From Streptomyces sp. PR69 (GTDB lineage Bacteria; Actinomycetota; Actinomycetes; Streptomycetales; Streptomycetaceae): a stretch of 51,077 nucleotides of DNA. Shown in pieces: positions 26,510-35,478 of this stretch (position 1 is its first letter; every line of letters begins with the position of its first letter). The stretch covers positions 1 to 51,077 of the forward strand of contig NZ_JAOWCB010000036.1 in the NCBI RefSeq assembly GCF_026420845.1. Direction: 5' to 3'. Both the position numbers and the translations under genes were made by a program. The notes beneath the pieces were generated by a model that was not told where the DNA came from, did no database searches, and saw nothing but the letters and a program-made list of their open reading frames with translations.

Positions 26510-27682
26510 ATGCCCAAGACGGCATACGTGCGGACCAAGCCGCACCTCAACATCGGCACCATGGGCCACGTCGACCACGGCAAGACCACACTCACCGCAG
26601 CCATCACCAAGGTCCTCAGCGACCGCGGGACCGGCGGCGCGTACACCCCCTTCGACCGCATCGACCGCGCGCCGGAGGAGGCGCGCCGCGGTATCACCAT
26701 CAACATCGCGCACGTCGAGTACGAGACCGACACCCGGCACTACGCCCATGTGGACATGCCAGGGCATGCCGACTACATCAAGAACATGGTGACCGGAGCG
26801 GCCCAGCTCGACGGGGCCATCCTGGTCGTCTCCGCCCTCGACGGGGTGATGCCGCAGACCGCCGAGCACGTCCTGCTCGCCCGCCAGGTCGGCGTCGACC
26901 ACATCGTCGTGGCGCTCAACAAGGCGGACGCCGGCGACGACGAGCTGACCGACCTCGTCGAGCTGGAGGTCCGCGAGCTGCTCACCGCGCACGGGTACGG
27001 CGGGGACAGCGCGCCCGTCGTACGCGTCTCGGGACTGCGCGCCCTCGAAGGCGACCCGCGCTGGACCGCGGCGGTCGAAGCGCTGCTGGACGCCGTCGAC
27101 ACCTATGTGCCGACGCCCGTCCGGTACACGGACGCGCCGTTCCTGCTGCCCGTGGAGAATGTGCTGACCATCAGCGGCCGGGGCACGGTCGTCACCGGCG
27201 CCGTGGAGCGTGGCACGGTCCGGACCGGCGACCGCGTCGAAGTGCTCGGCGCCGGGATCACCACGGTCGTCACCGGTCTGGAGACCTTCGGCAAGCCGAT
27301 GGAGGCCGCCGAGGCCGGGGACAATGTGGCGTTGCTGCTGCGCGGGGCGCCGCGCGACGCCGTCCGGCGCGGGCATGTCGCCGCGGCGCCCGGCAGCGTG
27401 ACGCCGAGCCGCCGTTTCCGGGCGCAGGTGTACGTCCTCTCCGCACGGGAGGGCGGCCGGACGACGCCCGTCTCCACCGGCTACCGGCCGCAGTTCTACA
27501 TCCGCACCGCGGACGTCGTGGGCGAGGTCGACCTCGGCGGAGCGGGCGTGGCGGCTCCCGGTGACACGGTCTCCATGACCGTCGAACTGGGGCGGGCGGT
27601 TCCGCTGGAGCCGGGGCTCGGCTTCGCGATCCGCGAAGGCGGGCGGACGGTCGGGGCGGGCACGGTGACCGCGCTGCTCTGA
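26510..27682 (+). CDS. tuf3: Divergent third elongation factor Tu (EF-Tu3)
   Basis: This 390-residue translational GTPase keeps all G motifs: GHVDHGKTT (G1), RGITIN (effector/G2), DMPGHADYIKNM (G3, where housekeeping EF-Tu has CPGHADY), NKAD (G4) and SGLRAL in place of the usual SALxAL (G5). Domains 2 and 3 are present (GRGTVVTGAVERG; GYRPQFYIRTADV). The many Streptomyces-specific substitutions fit EF-Tu3, the minor isoform described as stringent-response linked and less sensitive to kirromycin-type drugs; this is known of the family, not seen here. ATG 26510 is preferred to the upstream TTG 26477 because the protein then begins PKTAYVRTKPHLNIG, as in other EF-Tu proteins. Confidence 0.92.
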   Translation: MPKTAYVRTKPHLNIGTMGHVDHGKTTLTAAITKVLSDRGTGGAYTPFDRIDRAPEEARRGITINIAHVEYETDTRHYAHVDMPGHADYIKNMVTGAAQLDGAILVVSALDGVMPQTAEHVLLARQVGVDHIVVALNKADAGDDELTDLVELEVRELLTAHGYGGDSAPVVRVSGLRALEGDPRWTAAVEALLDAVDTYVPTPVRYTDAPFLLPVENVLTISGRGTVVTGAVERGTVRTGDRVEVLGAGITTVVTGLETFGKPMEAAEAGDNVALLLRGAPRDAVRRGHVAAAPGSVTPSRRFRAQVYVLSAREGGRTTPVSTGYRPQFYIRTADVVGEVDLGGAGVAAPGDTVSMTVELGRAVPLEPGLGFAIREGGRTVGAGTVTALL

Positions 27683-27860
27683 GCTTCCGGGGGCTCCGCC
27701 CCGGACCCCCGCGCGGCAAGCTCCCCCAGCTGCCTCCCCCAGACTCCGTCCGGGGGTACTCCCACGGCGGTACCCCCAGGCGGGGCTGGATGTGCGCTTG
27801 AGGACACGGCCCAGGGCCGTACCGGGGGTCTGGGGGCCTTAAGCCCCCGGTTACGGGACG
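27683..27860. repeat. Streptomyces-type intergenic palindromic repeat
   Basis: The gap after tuf3 is filled with GGGGGCTCCGCCCCGGACCCC, then CTCCCCCAG, CCCCCAGACTCCGTC and GGGGGTCTGGGGG blocks, which can fold into several nested stem-loops. The same blocks occur in 35479-35625. The family is common between Streptomyces genes and probably acts as a bidirectional transcription terminator here. Confidence 0.7.
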
Positions 27861-27888
27861 CGCGGCACGGCACGGGCACAATGGGGCC

Positions 27889-28734
27889 GTGGAGCCGCAG
27901 ATACCCGTCATCCGCGACGTCGACCGCGGCGTCGCCAAGCTGATGCCCGATGTGGACCGGCCGCGCGGCTGGCTGCTCACCGTCGACGGCTCACCGCAGT
28001 CGTACGTCGACCTCGACGCCCCGGACCATCTGGAGTTCGAGTACACCCGGCGGGTCGCCCATGTGCTCGACGTCTTCGCCGAGGAGGGCGCACCGCTGGA
28101 TGTGCTGCACCTGGGCGGCGGGGCGCTGACGCTGCCCCGCTATGTCGCGGCCCGCCGGCCCGGCTCCCGGCAGGACGTGGTGGAGGCGGACCGGGGGCTG
28201 CTCGCGCTGGTCGCCGAGCGCCTTCCGCTGCCGCCGGGCTCCGGCATCTCCGTGCACGGCGCGGACGCCCGCGCCTGGCTGGAGGCCGCCCCGGCCGACA
28301 GCGCCGATGTGCTGATCGCCGATGTCTTCGGCGGGGCACGCGTCCCCGCCCATCTCACCACCGCCGAGTACGCGCGGGCCGCCGAGCGGGTCCTGCGCCC
28401 CTCGGGGATCTATCTGGCGAATCTGGCTGACTCCGCGCCGTTCGCGTTTCTGCGCTCGCAGCTCGCCGCCTTCGCCCGGGTCTTCGAGGAGCTTGTGCTG
28501 ATCGCGGAGCCGTCCGTGCTGCGCGGCCGGCGCTTCGGCAACGCGGTGGTCGTCGCCGCGCACCGGCCCGTCGACACCGCGGCCCTGGCCCGCCGCACCG
28601 CGGCCGACGCCTTTCCGGCCCGCGTCGAGCACGGCCGGGCGCTCGTCCGCTTCATCGGCGACGCGGTCCCGGTGGCGGACGCGGCGGCCGTACCCTCCCC
28701 GGAACCGCCGGACGGGGCCTTCAGCATCGGCTGA
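27889..28734 (+). CDS. Spermidine-synthase-like methyltransferase-fold protein
   Basis: This 281-residue soluble protein has the Rossmann fold of spermidine synthases: LHLGGGALTLPRYVAARRP (nucleotide-binding glycine loop), DVVEAD (acidic end of beta-2), HGADARAWL, and DVLIADVFGG in the gatekeeper region. The spermidine-synthase active-site tetrad around the GGGDG motif is altered (GGGAL), so true polyamine synthesis is doubtful. Many Streptomyces carry such proteins annotated as spermidine synthase-like or fused MFS/spermidine synthase. The GTG at 27889 is used; a nearby ATG is out of frame. It is convergent with the next gene (32 bases between stops). Confidence 0.75.
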   Translation: MEPQIPVIRDVDRGVAKLMPDVDRPRGWLLTVDGSPQSYVDLDAPDHLEFEYTRRVAHVLDVFAEEGAPLDVLHLGGGALTLPRYVAARRPGSRQDVVEADRGLLALVAERLPLPPGSGISVHGADARAWLEAAPADSADVLIADVFGGARVPAHLTTAEYARAAERVLRPSGIYLANLADSAPFAFLRSQLAAFARVFEELVLIAEPSVLRGRRFGNAVVVAAHRPVDTAALARRTAADAFPARVEHGRALVRFIGDAVPVADAAAVPSPEPPDGAFSIG

Positions 28735-28766
28735 GGCCCCGTCATCTGGTGTGCGAGCGGCGCAGG

Positions 28767-29792
28767 TCAGCTGGCCAGCCGCACGGTGCTGAGGATCTTC
28801 TGGATCGTCTCGTCCGGGAGTTCGTCCTCGATGCCCGCGTTGGCGTACAGGATCCAGGTCTTGAAGTCGCCGCCCGCGTCCTTGAAGGAGAACGCGATGG
28901 ACTTTCCGTCCGTCTCGCACTTGTTCTCCTTCTTCACCCCCTTGGCGGTGGCCGTGGCGACGCTGCCCTTCAGCCCGGACGCGGTGGTGTAGTCCTTGGC
29001 TTCGGCGACCTTCACCGTGCCCTTCGGCTCGGTCTGCGCGTAGGCGGCCCAGGCCCAGTTGCCTGCCTCGTTGTACGCGGCTTCGGCGGCGCTCTTCGCG
29101 CCCTTGCCGCCCTTGGAGCCGGCCGTGGCGAGCCCCCAGTCCTCCTTGCGCCCGTCCTTGTCGCTGTCGAACTCGCACCACTTGCTCTTGAGGTGCGCCG
29201 GGGCGGACATGCCGACGGCCAGGGAGCCGTCACCCTTCTTCTCGTCCTCGTAGCCGGTGATCACACCGGCGCCCGCGACGTCCCAGTCGGCCGGGACGTC
29301 GAACTGCGTGCCGTGCTTGGGGTTGGTGACGACCTTCCAGCCGGGGACGGTCGGCTTGGCGTCCTCGCCGCCGCGGGGGTTCTCCGCCGGAGACCCGGCG
29401 CTCTCGGCGGGCGCCTCCGGCTCGGCCGACGCGGAGGCGGACGGGGACGAAGACGCGGCGGCCCCCGCGCCGCCGGCCTTGTCCGATGTGCCCTTGCCGT
29501 CGTCCTTGAACACAACGACGCCGGTGATCACGGCAGTTGCGATGACGGCTGCGGCGGCGACGATCGCCGTGATCACCGTCTTCTTCTTCTCGTCCTTCGC
29601 CGGCTGCGGAGCTCCCGGCGGCTGGCCGGGCACGGCGTACTGCGGCACGGTCGGCTGCTGATACGGATTGGGCTGCTGGTAGCCCGGCTGCTGGTAGGGG
29701 TTCGGCTGCTGATGCCCCGGCTGCTGGTACGGATTCGGGTTCTGCTGCTGCGGATTCTGCTCGCCCCCGGGCGGCTGCTGTCCTGGCCACAT
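28767..29792 (-). CDS. Pro/Gln-rich membrane-anchored protein with extracellular domain
   Basis: In this 341-residue protein, a cytoplasmic tail of about 65 residues consists of imperfect repeats of NPYQQPGxQQP. A Lys-rich KDEKKK stop-transfer and one transmembrane helix (about 75-97; TVITAIVAAAAVIATAV...) follow. Next is an Ala/Ser/Pro linker of about 50 residues, and then an exported domain starting GWKVVTNPKHGTQFDVPADW with two cysteines (KWCEF, NKCET) that may form a disulfide. The layout is common in actinobacterial hypothetical proteins; no enzymatic motif is visible. The start ATG 29792 was chosen over 29879 because the upstream extension is low-complexity Gly/Arg and the MWPGQQPPGG start is usual for this type. 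Confidence 0.7.
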   Translation of the reverse strand: MWPGQQPPGGEQNPQQQNPNPYQQPGHQQPNPYQQPGYQQPNPYQQPTVPQYAVPGQPPGAPQPAKDEKKKTVITAIVAAAAVIATAVITGVVVFKDDGKGTSDKAGGAGAAASSSPSASASAEPEAPAESAGSPAENPRGGEDAKPTVPGWKVVTNPKHGTQFDVPADWDVAGAGVITGYEDEKKGDGSLAVGMSAPAHLKSKWCEFDSDKDGRKEDWGLATAGSKGGKGAKSAAEAAYNEAGNWAWAAYAQTEPKGTVKVAEAKDYTTASGLKGSVATATAKGVKKENKCETDGKSIAFSFKDAGGDFKTWILYANAGIEDELPDETIQKILSTVRLAS

Positions 29793-29909
29793 GGCGAGTA
29801 ACCATAGAGGGGGCCGGCCGCCGCCTCCACGTCCGCCCCCGCCGGGCTCGCCTGCCGCGCGCCGTCCGGGGATGGCCAAGCGACCTACTCGTGGGTAACA
29901 TCACGGCTC

Positions 29910-30362
29910 ATGAGCGCAGATCAGATGTCCGCCGGCGAGATGGTCGCCGCCTCGGTCCCCATGGTCAGGACCCTCAACCTGGAGTTCCTGGAGAGCACCC
30001 CCGAGCGGGCCGTCGTCCGGCTGCCGGACCAGCCCGCCTACCACAACCACGTCGGCGGGCCGCACGCCGGCGCGATGTTCACCCTCGCCGAGACCGCGAG
30101 CGGCGCCATCGTCATGGGCGCCTTCGGCGATCAGCTCAGCCGTGCCGTGCCGCTCGCGGTGAGCGCGGACATCGCGTACAAGAAGCTGGCGAAGGGCGTG
30201 GTGACCGCCACCGCCACTCTCGGCCGCCCCCGCGAGGAGGTCATCGCCGAGCTGGACGCGGGCGGCCGCCCGGAATTCCCGGTCGCCGTCTCCATCACCC
30301 GCGAGGACGGCGCGGTCACCGGAGAGATGACCGTCGTCTGGACGCTGCGCCCCCACAGCTGA
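29910..30362 (+). CDS. Hotdog-fold thioesterase-like protein (DUF4442/PaaI type)
   Basis: This 150-residue single hotdog domain contains HNHVGGPHAGAMFTLAETASG, the long central helix with the conserved His/Asn and Glu region, then DIAYKKLAKGVV and an ITREDGAVTGEM strand. The family hydrolyses acyl-CoA thioesters, but DUF4442 members are mostly untested. It is divergent from the membrane-anchored protein with 117 bases between, where the shared promoter should lie; GTGGGTAACATCACGGCTC precedes the ATG without a clear ribosome site, so leaderless translation is possible. Confidence 0.75.
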   Translation: MSADQMSAGEMVAASVPMVRTLNLEFLESTPERAVVRLPDQPAYHNHVGGPHAGAMFTLAETASGAIVMGAFGDQLSRAVPLAVSADIAYKKLAKGVVTATATLGRPREEVIAELDAGGRPEFPVAVSITREDGAVTGEMTVVWTLRPHS

Positions 30363-30442
30363 GCCGCGGGCGAGCCGCCGCGGGCGGGCGGGACTCCCTC
30401 AGGCCGGGCCCCTCGCCGTTCCCGCTGGTCCGGCGGGGTAGG

Positions 30443-30481
30443 CTGCCCGGCGTGCGCCGCCACGGAGCGCACGCCGGGCAG
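30443..30481. terminator. Perfect 15-base stem-loop between hotdog and DedA genes
   Basis: CTGCCCGGCGTGCGC (30443-30457) pairs with GCGCACGCCGGGCAG (30467-30481) over a 9-base loop. It lies 80 bases after the hotdog gene and 42 before the DedA start. It is probably a terminator (I-shaped, no T-run, as is common in Streptomyces), but a leader element of the DedA gene is equally possible. Confidence 0.6.
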
Positions 30482-30522
30482 CGCACGGGCGCAGCGGCAC
30501 AGCACTTTCGGGAGGAACCGGC

Positions 30523-31197
30523 TTGCACGTCCAGGAGTGGCTCGAGACCGTCCCCGCGGTCAGCATCTACCTCCTGGTGGGGGTGGTGATCGGGCTGGAG
30601 AGCCTCGGCATCCCGCTGCCGGGCGAGATCATCCTCGTCAGCTCGGCGCTGCTCGCCTCCCAGCACGGCGAGATCGATCCCTACGTCCTCGGGGCCTGCG
30701 CCATCGCTGGAGCGATCATCGGCGACTCGATCGGCTATGCCATCGGCCGCAAGGGCGGCCGTCCTCTGCTGGCCTGGCTCGGCGGCAGATTCCCCAAACA
30801 CTTCGGCGAAGCGCAGATCGCCATGGCGGAGCGCTCCTTCGAGAAGTGGGGCATGTGGGCCGTGTTCTTCGGCCGCTTTGTGGCACTGCTGCGGATCTTC
30901 GCCGGACCGCTCGCGGGTGTGCTGCGCATGCCGTACTGGAAGTTCCTCATCGCCAACGTTCTCGGCGGCATCCTGTGGGCCGGCGGCACGACCGCCGTCG
31001 TCTACTCCGTCGGGGTCGTCGCCGAGGCATGGCTCAAGCGATTCTCCTGGCTGGGGCTGGTCCTCGCCGTGGCCATCGGGCTCACCTCCATGCTGGTGCT
31101 CAAGAGCCGCGCCAAGAAGGCCGCCGCCCGCCAGGAATCGCCGGCGGACGGCGACCGGGCGGCCTCGGAGCGGGAACTCGTCGCCGCCGGCGACTGA
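30523..31197 (+). CDS. DedA-family membrane protein
   Basis: This 224-residue membrane protein contains the DedA/VTT core: ESLGIPLPGEIILVSSALLA, then GDSIGYAIGRKGGRPLL, FFGRFVALLRIFAGPLAGVLRMPYWKF and a GGILWAGG helix. DedA proteins are linked to undecaprenyl-phosphate/lipid flipping and membrane homeostasis. The C-terminus is a charged tail (KSRAKKAAARQES...). A rare TTG start at 30523 is chosen because GGAGGA lies 6 bases before it and no ATG or GTG fits. It runs into the gamma-carbonic-anhydrase-like gene 43 bases downstream, probably as one transcript. Confidence 0.9.
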   Translation: MHVQEWLETVPAVSIYLLVGVVIGLESLGIPLPGEIILVSSALLASQHGEIDPYVLGACAIAGAIIGDSIGYAIGRKGGRPLLAWLGGRFPKHFGEAQIAMAERSFEKWGMWAVFFGRFVALLRIFAGPLAGVLRMPYWKFLIANVLGGILWAGGTTAVVYSVGVVAEAWLKRFSWLGLVLAVAIGLTSMLVLKSRAKKAAARQESPADGDRAASERELVAAGD

Positions 31198-31240
31198 GCC
31201 GGGCGAGCACCTGCGGAGGACCTGTGAGGAGGAGACGGCG

Positions 31241-31777
31241 ATGACGGAACGCGCACTGATCGCGGCGGTCGGCGGAAAGGCCCCGCGAATCTCCCCGGAC
31301 GCCTTCACGGCGCCCACGTCCGTGGTCGTGGGGGAGGTGACCATGGAGGCCGGCGCGAGCGTCTGGTACCACACGGTGCTGCGCGCTGACTGCGGCCCGA
31401 TCGTCCTCGGAGCCGGCTCCAATATCCAGGACAACTGCACCGTCCATGTCGACCCCGGCTTCCCGGTCACCGTAGGGGCGCGCGTCTCGGTCGGACACAA
31501 CGCCGTACTGCACGGCTGCACCGTCGAGGACGATGTGCTGGTCGGCATGGGCGCGACCGTCCTGAACGGGGCGCATATCGGCGCGGGCTCGCTGATCGCC
31601 GCGCAGGCGCTGGTGCCGCAGGGCATGCGGGTGCCGCCCGGCTCCCTGGTCGCGGGCGTGCCCGCCAAGGTCAGACGTGAGCTGACCGATGAGGAGCGCG
31701 AGGGCATCAAGCTCAACGCGGCGATGTACACGGACCTCGCCGAGGCGCACCGCGCTGCCGAGCCGCAGTCGCGCTGA
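31241..31777 (+). CDS. Gamma-carbonic-anhydrase-like protein
   Basis: This 178-residue left-handed beta-helix protein belongs to the gamma-carbonic anhydrase/PaaY/YrdA family. Hexapeptide repeats run from about 20 to 150. The three metal-binding histidines are visible in DNCTVHVD, in VSVGHNAVLHGCTV (both His), and the usual Arg/Asp/Gln around LRADCGPI and NIQDN are kept. Many members bind metal but lack measurable carbonic anhydrase activity. The ATG is supported by an AGGAGGA run 6-13 bases before it. A tandem CTGACCCCG-type repeat directly follows the stop. Confidence 0.88.
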   Translation: MTERALIAAVGGKAPRISPDAFTAPTSVVVGEVTMEAGASVWYHTVLRADCGPIVLGAGSNIQDNCTVHVDPGFPVTVGARVSVGHNAVLHGCTVEDDVLVGMGATVLNGAHIGAGSLIAAQALVPQGMRVPPGSLVAGVPAKVRRELTDEEREGIKLNAAMYTDLAEAHRAAEPQSR

Positions 31778-31874
31778 TCCCGCTGACCCCGCTGACCCCG
31801 CTGATCGCGCTGTGGGCGCGCCACTCGCGCCTCGCGCCTGAGCGGCGTACGGGCGGCGGGCGGTCCGCTTCTTC

Positions 31875-32384
31875 TCAGTGCGGCGGGCCCGGCTGCGGCG
31901 GCAGACCGCAGCGGCATGGGCCCGTGCAGCAGGCCGCCATCAGGATCTCGGCCACCACGACGCTCCCCACCTCCAGCCGGCGGGTCGTCGTACGGCTGGC
32001 GAAGGCGTCCACCAGCCGCAGCCCGTGGCCGCAGTCCGCGTCAGCGTCCAGGGGTTCCCGGCGGCGGGACGTGCGGTGCTTCCACCGGCCGCCGTCCCTC
32101 ACCTCCGCCGTCAGCGTGTCGCCGCGCACCTTGATGGCCACCGCCACCCAGGGGCTGCCGCTGTGCAGCACCACATTGGCCACCAGCTCGCTGACGATCA
32201 CCGAGAGCGCTTCATGGAAATGCTCCGCCAGCCGCCAGCGCCGCGCCACAGCCCCGGCGAAGTGCCGCAGCACCCGCGCGGACTCGGGGGTCGCCGGCAT
32301 CGCGCACTGAGCGAGGCCTGAGGAACCGCCCGGTGGTGCGAGAGAGGAAGAAGGCAGGCGGGAGGTCTCCTCTGATGCGATCAC
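31875..32384 (-). CDS. RsbW-like histidine-kinase-fold ATPase with Cys-rich tail
   Basis: This is a 169-residue serine kinase/anti-sigma-factor-type ATPase, abundant in Streptomyces. The N-box is SVIVSELVANVVLH, the G1 box AEVRDGG and the G2 box DCGHGLRLVDAFA. It binds ATP and probably controls a sigma factor or an anti-anti-sigma partner, none of which is nearby. An oddity is the C-terminal tail ACCTGPCRCGLPPQPG, with four cysteines that could bind metal or sense redox. The GTG at 32384 is fixed by AGAAGGAG 5 bases upstream. It is divergent from the LAL regulator gene. Confidence 0.85.
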   Translation of the reverse strand: MIASEETSRLPSSSLAPPGGSSGLAQCAMPATPESARVLRHFAGAVARRWRLAEHFHEALSVIVSELVANVVLHSGSPWVAVAIKVRGDTLTAEVRDGGRWKHRTSRRREPLDADADCGHGLRLVDAFASRTTTRRLEVGSVVVAEILMAACCTGPCRCGLPPQPGPPH

Positions 32385-32561
32385 GTCGGCTCCTTCTGCC
32401 CGGGCGGCTGCCCGGGCGAGTGTGTGACGGCCGGGGCCGAGAAGCCCGCCGTCATCTCCGCGCGCAGGGTCGTCCGGCCCTGGTCCGGCAGCTCAAAGCT
32501 TCCCGCGGTGCGCCCCGCGCGCAATCAGGGAGACTGAAGTACGGATACGTAAACAAATGAA

Positions 32562-35453
32562 ATGCCCGGAATTGTCTATGAGGGTGAGCGGGTGAGCACA
32601 CTGGGTGAGCCCTTCAGCGACGTGACCTGGGAGCGGTGGCTGCGGCAGAGCCTCATGCGCACCGCCCGCCGGCCGTCCCTGCTGTTCGTCGAGGGAGCGG
32701 CAGGGCTCGGCAAGAGCCGCCTGGCCGGCCGGCTGCTCGAATCCCCCGCGGCGGCGGACCGGAGGCGCTTGACCCTCGCTTTCACCACGGCCGGGATGCT
32801 GCTGGAGCACCGACCCGCCGGGCAGATCCGGCAGCAGGCCCGGGCCCCGACCCATGCCCCCGCTCCGGCCGCCGCTCCCCAGCTGCCGGACCCGGCCGCC
32901 GAGGCCCCGTCCGGCAGCCGCTACCCGGATGCCGCCGCCCTGGCCGCGGACCTCGCCGAACTGCTGCACCCCGACGGGCCGGCCCTGCTCGTCGCCGAGG
33001 ATGTGCACCTCGCGGGGCCGGACGGACTGGACCTGCTGCGGCGGCTGCTGGAGCAGCCCCCGGACGCCCTTGCCGCCGTCCTCACCTACCGGCCGGAAGA
33101 ACTCCCCGAACCGGCCCTGCCGCTGGGCGCGGCCGTGAACTACCCCGCCGCCCTGTCCCTGCTGCACATCCGGCTGGAGCCGCTGGACGCGGACCAGGTG
33201 CGCCGGATCCTTCAGGAGCGCCTCGGAGCGGAGTCCTGCACGCCCGCCCTGGCCGCCCGCGTCCACCACCTCAGCGGCGGCGTGCCCCAGGTCGTGGTGG
33301 ACCTGGTGCGCCAGCTCGAAGACGTCTGCGGCCCGAAGGAGCGGTACGCGGCCCGCGACGTGGACGCGGCGGGGGTCCCCGCGCGCCTGGCCCAGCTGGT
33401 GCTCGGACGCCTCGCGGCACTGCCCGGCGAGCACCGTCCCCTCGTCCACGCCGCGGCCGTGCTCGACCGGCCCGCCGCCGCGGACGAACTCCGCGCCGTC
33501 GCCGCCCTCGACCCCGACGCGGCCCGCCGCGCCCTTGAGGAGGCGCTCGCCGCCGGCGTACTCGAGGAGAAGGGCCTGGACCGCTACGGGTTCCCCGCAC
33601 CGCTGGCGGCCACGGCCGTCTACCGGGAACTGCCCGGCCCGGCCCGCCAGGACCTGCACCGCAGAGCCGCCCGTGTCCTCGCCCGACGTCAGCCGGTCCC
33701 CTGGGACCGGCTCGCCGAGCACCGGCGCCTCGGCGGCGGGCCCCTGCGCGGCTGGCTCCAGGCCGCCGAACGGGCCGCCCGGCAGAGCGCTGCGGCAGGG
33801 GACCACCAGAAGGCCGTCGGCCTGCTCGAACAGGCGCTGTCCCACCCCGCGGTGCCGGTGCCCGTACGGGCCCGGCTCGCCCCCCTTCTCGCACACAGCG
33901 CCGTCCTGGGACTGCACACCGAACAGACCGTGGCGGTGCTGCGGCAGATCCTCTCCGAGCAGTCCCTGCCGCCCGTCGTACGCGGCCAGATCCGCCTCGA
34001 CCTCGGGCTGCTGCTCTACAACCAGGCCGGCATGGGCCTGGAAGGCTGGGTGGAGCTCGAACAGGCCGTCGACGAGCTGGCGGAGCGCCCCCCGCTGGCC
34101 GCTCGCGCCATGTCCGCGCTGGCGATGCCCGTGATGTCCGCCGTGCCCCTGGAACGCAACCTCGAGTGGCTCGAAAAGGCGCAGAAGGCGGCGGCGGGCA
34201 GCGGGGACGCCGAAGTGCAGGCGGCGGTGGCGGCCAACTGCGTCGCCGCGCTGCTGGAGACCGGCGACCCCGCGGCCTGGGAGGCCGTCGAGTCGCTGCG
34301 CGCCGGCGCGGACGACGCCCTGCGCGCCCCGCATATCGCGCGCGGACTGGTCAACGCCGCCGACGCGGCACTGTGGCTCGGCTATCTGCCGCGCGTCGGC
34401 GAACTGCTCGACGAAGGAGTCGACCTCGCCGCGGCCAGCGGGTCCACCTATGTCGAACAGGACGGGCGCGGCACCCGGCTGCTGCTCGACTGGACAGTCG
34501 GAGACTGGACCGGCCTGTCCGCACGGGCGCGCGCCTTCATCGCCGAGGGCAAAGTGATGCCGGGCCCCGCGGCCGACGCCCGGATCGTCCTCGGCCTGCT
34601 CGCACTGGCCCAGGGCGAGTGGCAGCAGATGGCCGCCTGGCTGTCCGGCGACGGCCATCCGCTGCCCGCCGGCTCCCCGCTGCCCCACGCGGCCACCGCC
34701 TCCGGCGCACTGGTGCGCACCGCGCTGGCCCGCGACGACCTGGACACCGCCGCAGCCGAGGCTGCCGCCGCCTGGGACCGGCTGCGCGACAAAGGAGTAT
34801 GGGCCTGGGCGTCCGAACTCGCCCCCTGGGCCGTCGAGGCCGCCGCGCGCGCCGGACGCCGCCGGGCGGCGCAGGACCTGCTGGACGAATTCGAAGCCGG
34901 CCTCAAGGGACATGTCGTGCCCTCGGCCGCCGCCTCCCTCAGCTGGAGCCGCGGCGCGCTCCACGAAGCGGTCGGCGAACCGGAGCAGGCGACCGCGCAC
35001 TACCGGCAGGCCGCCGTGCAGTACGAGCGGATGCCACGCCCCTACCCGGCCGTGCTCACCGCGGAGGCCGCGGCACGGTCCGCGCTGGCGTGCGGTGAGA
35101 ACCCCGAGGCGGCCGTCGGCGAACTCACCGCCTGCGTGGCGAAGCTGACCGAACTGGGCGCCACCTGGGACGCGGCCCGCGTACGGGCCACCCTCCGCAC
35201 CCACCAGCCCGCGCCGGAACAGCCCCGCCCCCGTGGCCGGCCCGGCTACGGCGACCAGCTCTCCCCGCGCGAGCAGGAGGTCGTCGACCTCGCCTCGGCG
35301 GGCCTGACCAACCGTGAGATCGCCGCGACGCTGCATCTGTCGCCCCGCACCGTGGAACAGCACGTGGCGCGGGCCCGCAAGAAGCTGGAGTCCCAGTCCC
35401 GGGGCCACCAGCTCACCCGGACCAACCGGAGCCGCACCACGGGCGGCCTCTAG
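32562..35453 (+). CDS. LAL-type LuxR-family transcriptional regulator
   Basis: This is a large regulator of 963 residues. The N-terminal AAA/STAND ATPase has Walker A EGAAGLGKSR (Lys about 51) and a Walker-B-like stretch ALLVAEDVHL. A long helical TPR-like middle (about 330-880) follows. The C-terminal LuxR helix-turn-helix is at about 900-960: LSPREQEVVDLASAGLTNREIA, then LSPRTVEQHVARARKKL. A Pro/Ala-rich segment (about 88-125) interrupts the ATPase domain between Walker A and Walker B. The start may be ATG 32562 or GTG 32592; GAGGGTGAG precedes the latter. Its target is unknown, and nothing ties it to the biosynthetic cluster 11 kb away. Confidence 0.9.
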   Translation: MPGIVYEGERVSTLGEPFSDVTWERWLRQSLMRTARRPSLLFVEGAAGLGKSRLAGRLLESPAAADRRRLTLAFTTAGMLLEHRPAGQIRQQARAPTHAPAPAAAPQLPDPAAEAPSGSRYPDAAALAADLAELLHPDGPALLVAEDVHLAGPDGLDLLRRLLEQPPDALAAVLTYRPEELPEPALPLGAAVNYPAALSLLHIRLEPLDADQVRRILQERLGAESCTPALAARVHHLSGGVPQVVVDLVRQLEDVCGPKERYAARDVDAAGVPARLAQLVLGRLAALPGEHRPLVHAAAVLDRPAAADELRAVAALDPDAARRALEEALAAGVLEEKGLDRYGFPAPLAATAVYRELPGPARQDLHRRAARVLARRQPVPWDRLAEHRRLGGGPLRGWLQAAERAARQSAAAGDHQKAVGLLEQALSHPAVPVPVRARLAPLLAHSAVLGLHTEQTVAVLRQILSEQSLPPVVRGQIRLDLGLLLYNQAGMGLEGWVELEQAVDELAERPPLAARAMSALAMPVMSAVPLERNLEWLEKAQKAAAGSGDAEVQAAVAANCVAALLETGDPAAWEAVESLRAGADDALRAPHIARGLVNAADAALWLGYLPRVGELLDEGVDLAAASGSTYVEQDGRGTRLLLDWTVGDWTGLSARARAFIAEGKVMPGPAADARIVLGLLALAQGEWQQMAAWLSGDGHPLPAGSPLPHAATASGALVRTALARDDLDTAAAEAAAAWDRLRDKGVWAWASELAPWAVEAAARAGRRRAAQDLLDEFEAGLKGHVVPSAAASLSWSRGALHEAVGEPEQATAHYRQAAVQYERMPRPYPAVLTAEAAARSALACGENPEAAVGELTACVAKLTELGATWDAARVRATLRTHQPAPEQPRPRGRPGYGDQLSPREQEVVDLASAGLTNREIAATLHLSPRTVEQHVARARKKLESQSRGHQLTRTNRSRTTGGL

Positions 35454-35478
35454 CCGCGCCCGTCGCAGCCTTTCCCCG

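Noticed and set aside
35316..35450. Link between the LAL regulator and the biosynthetic cluster
   Set aside because: It lies more than 10 kb away beyond conserved housekeeping genes; no shared site was seen, so cluster-specific control is not supported.
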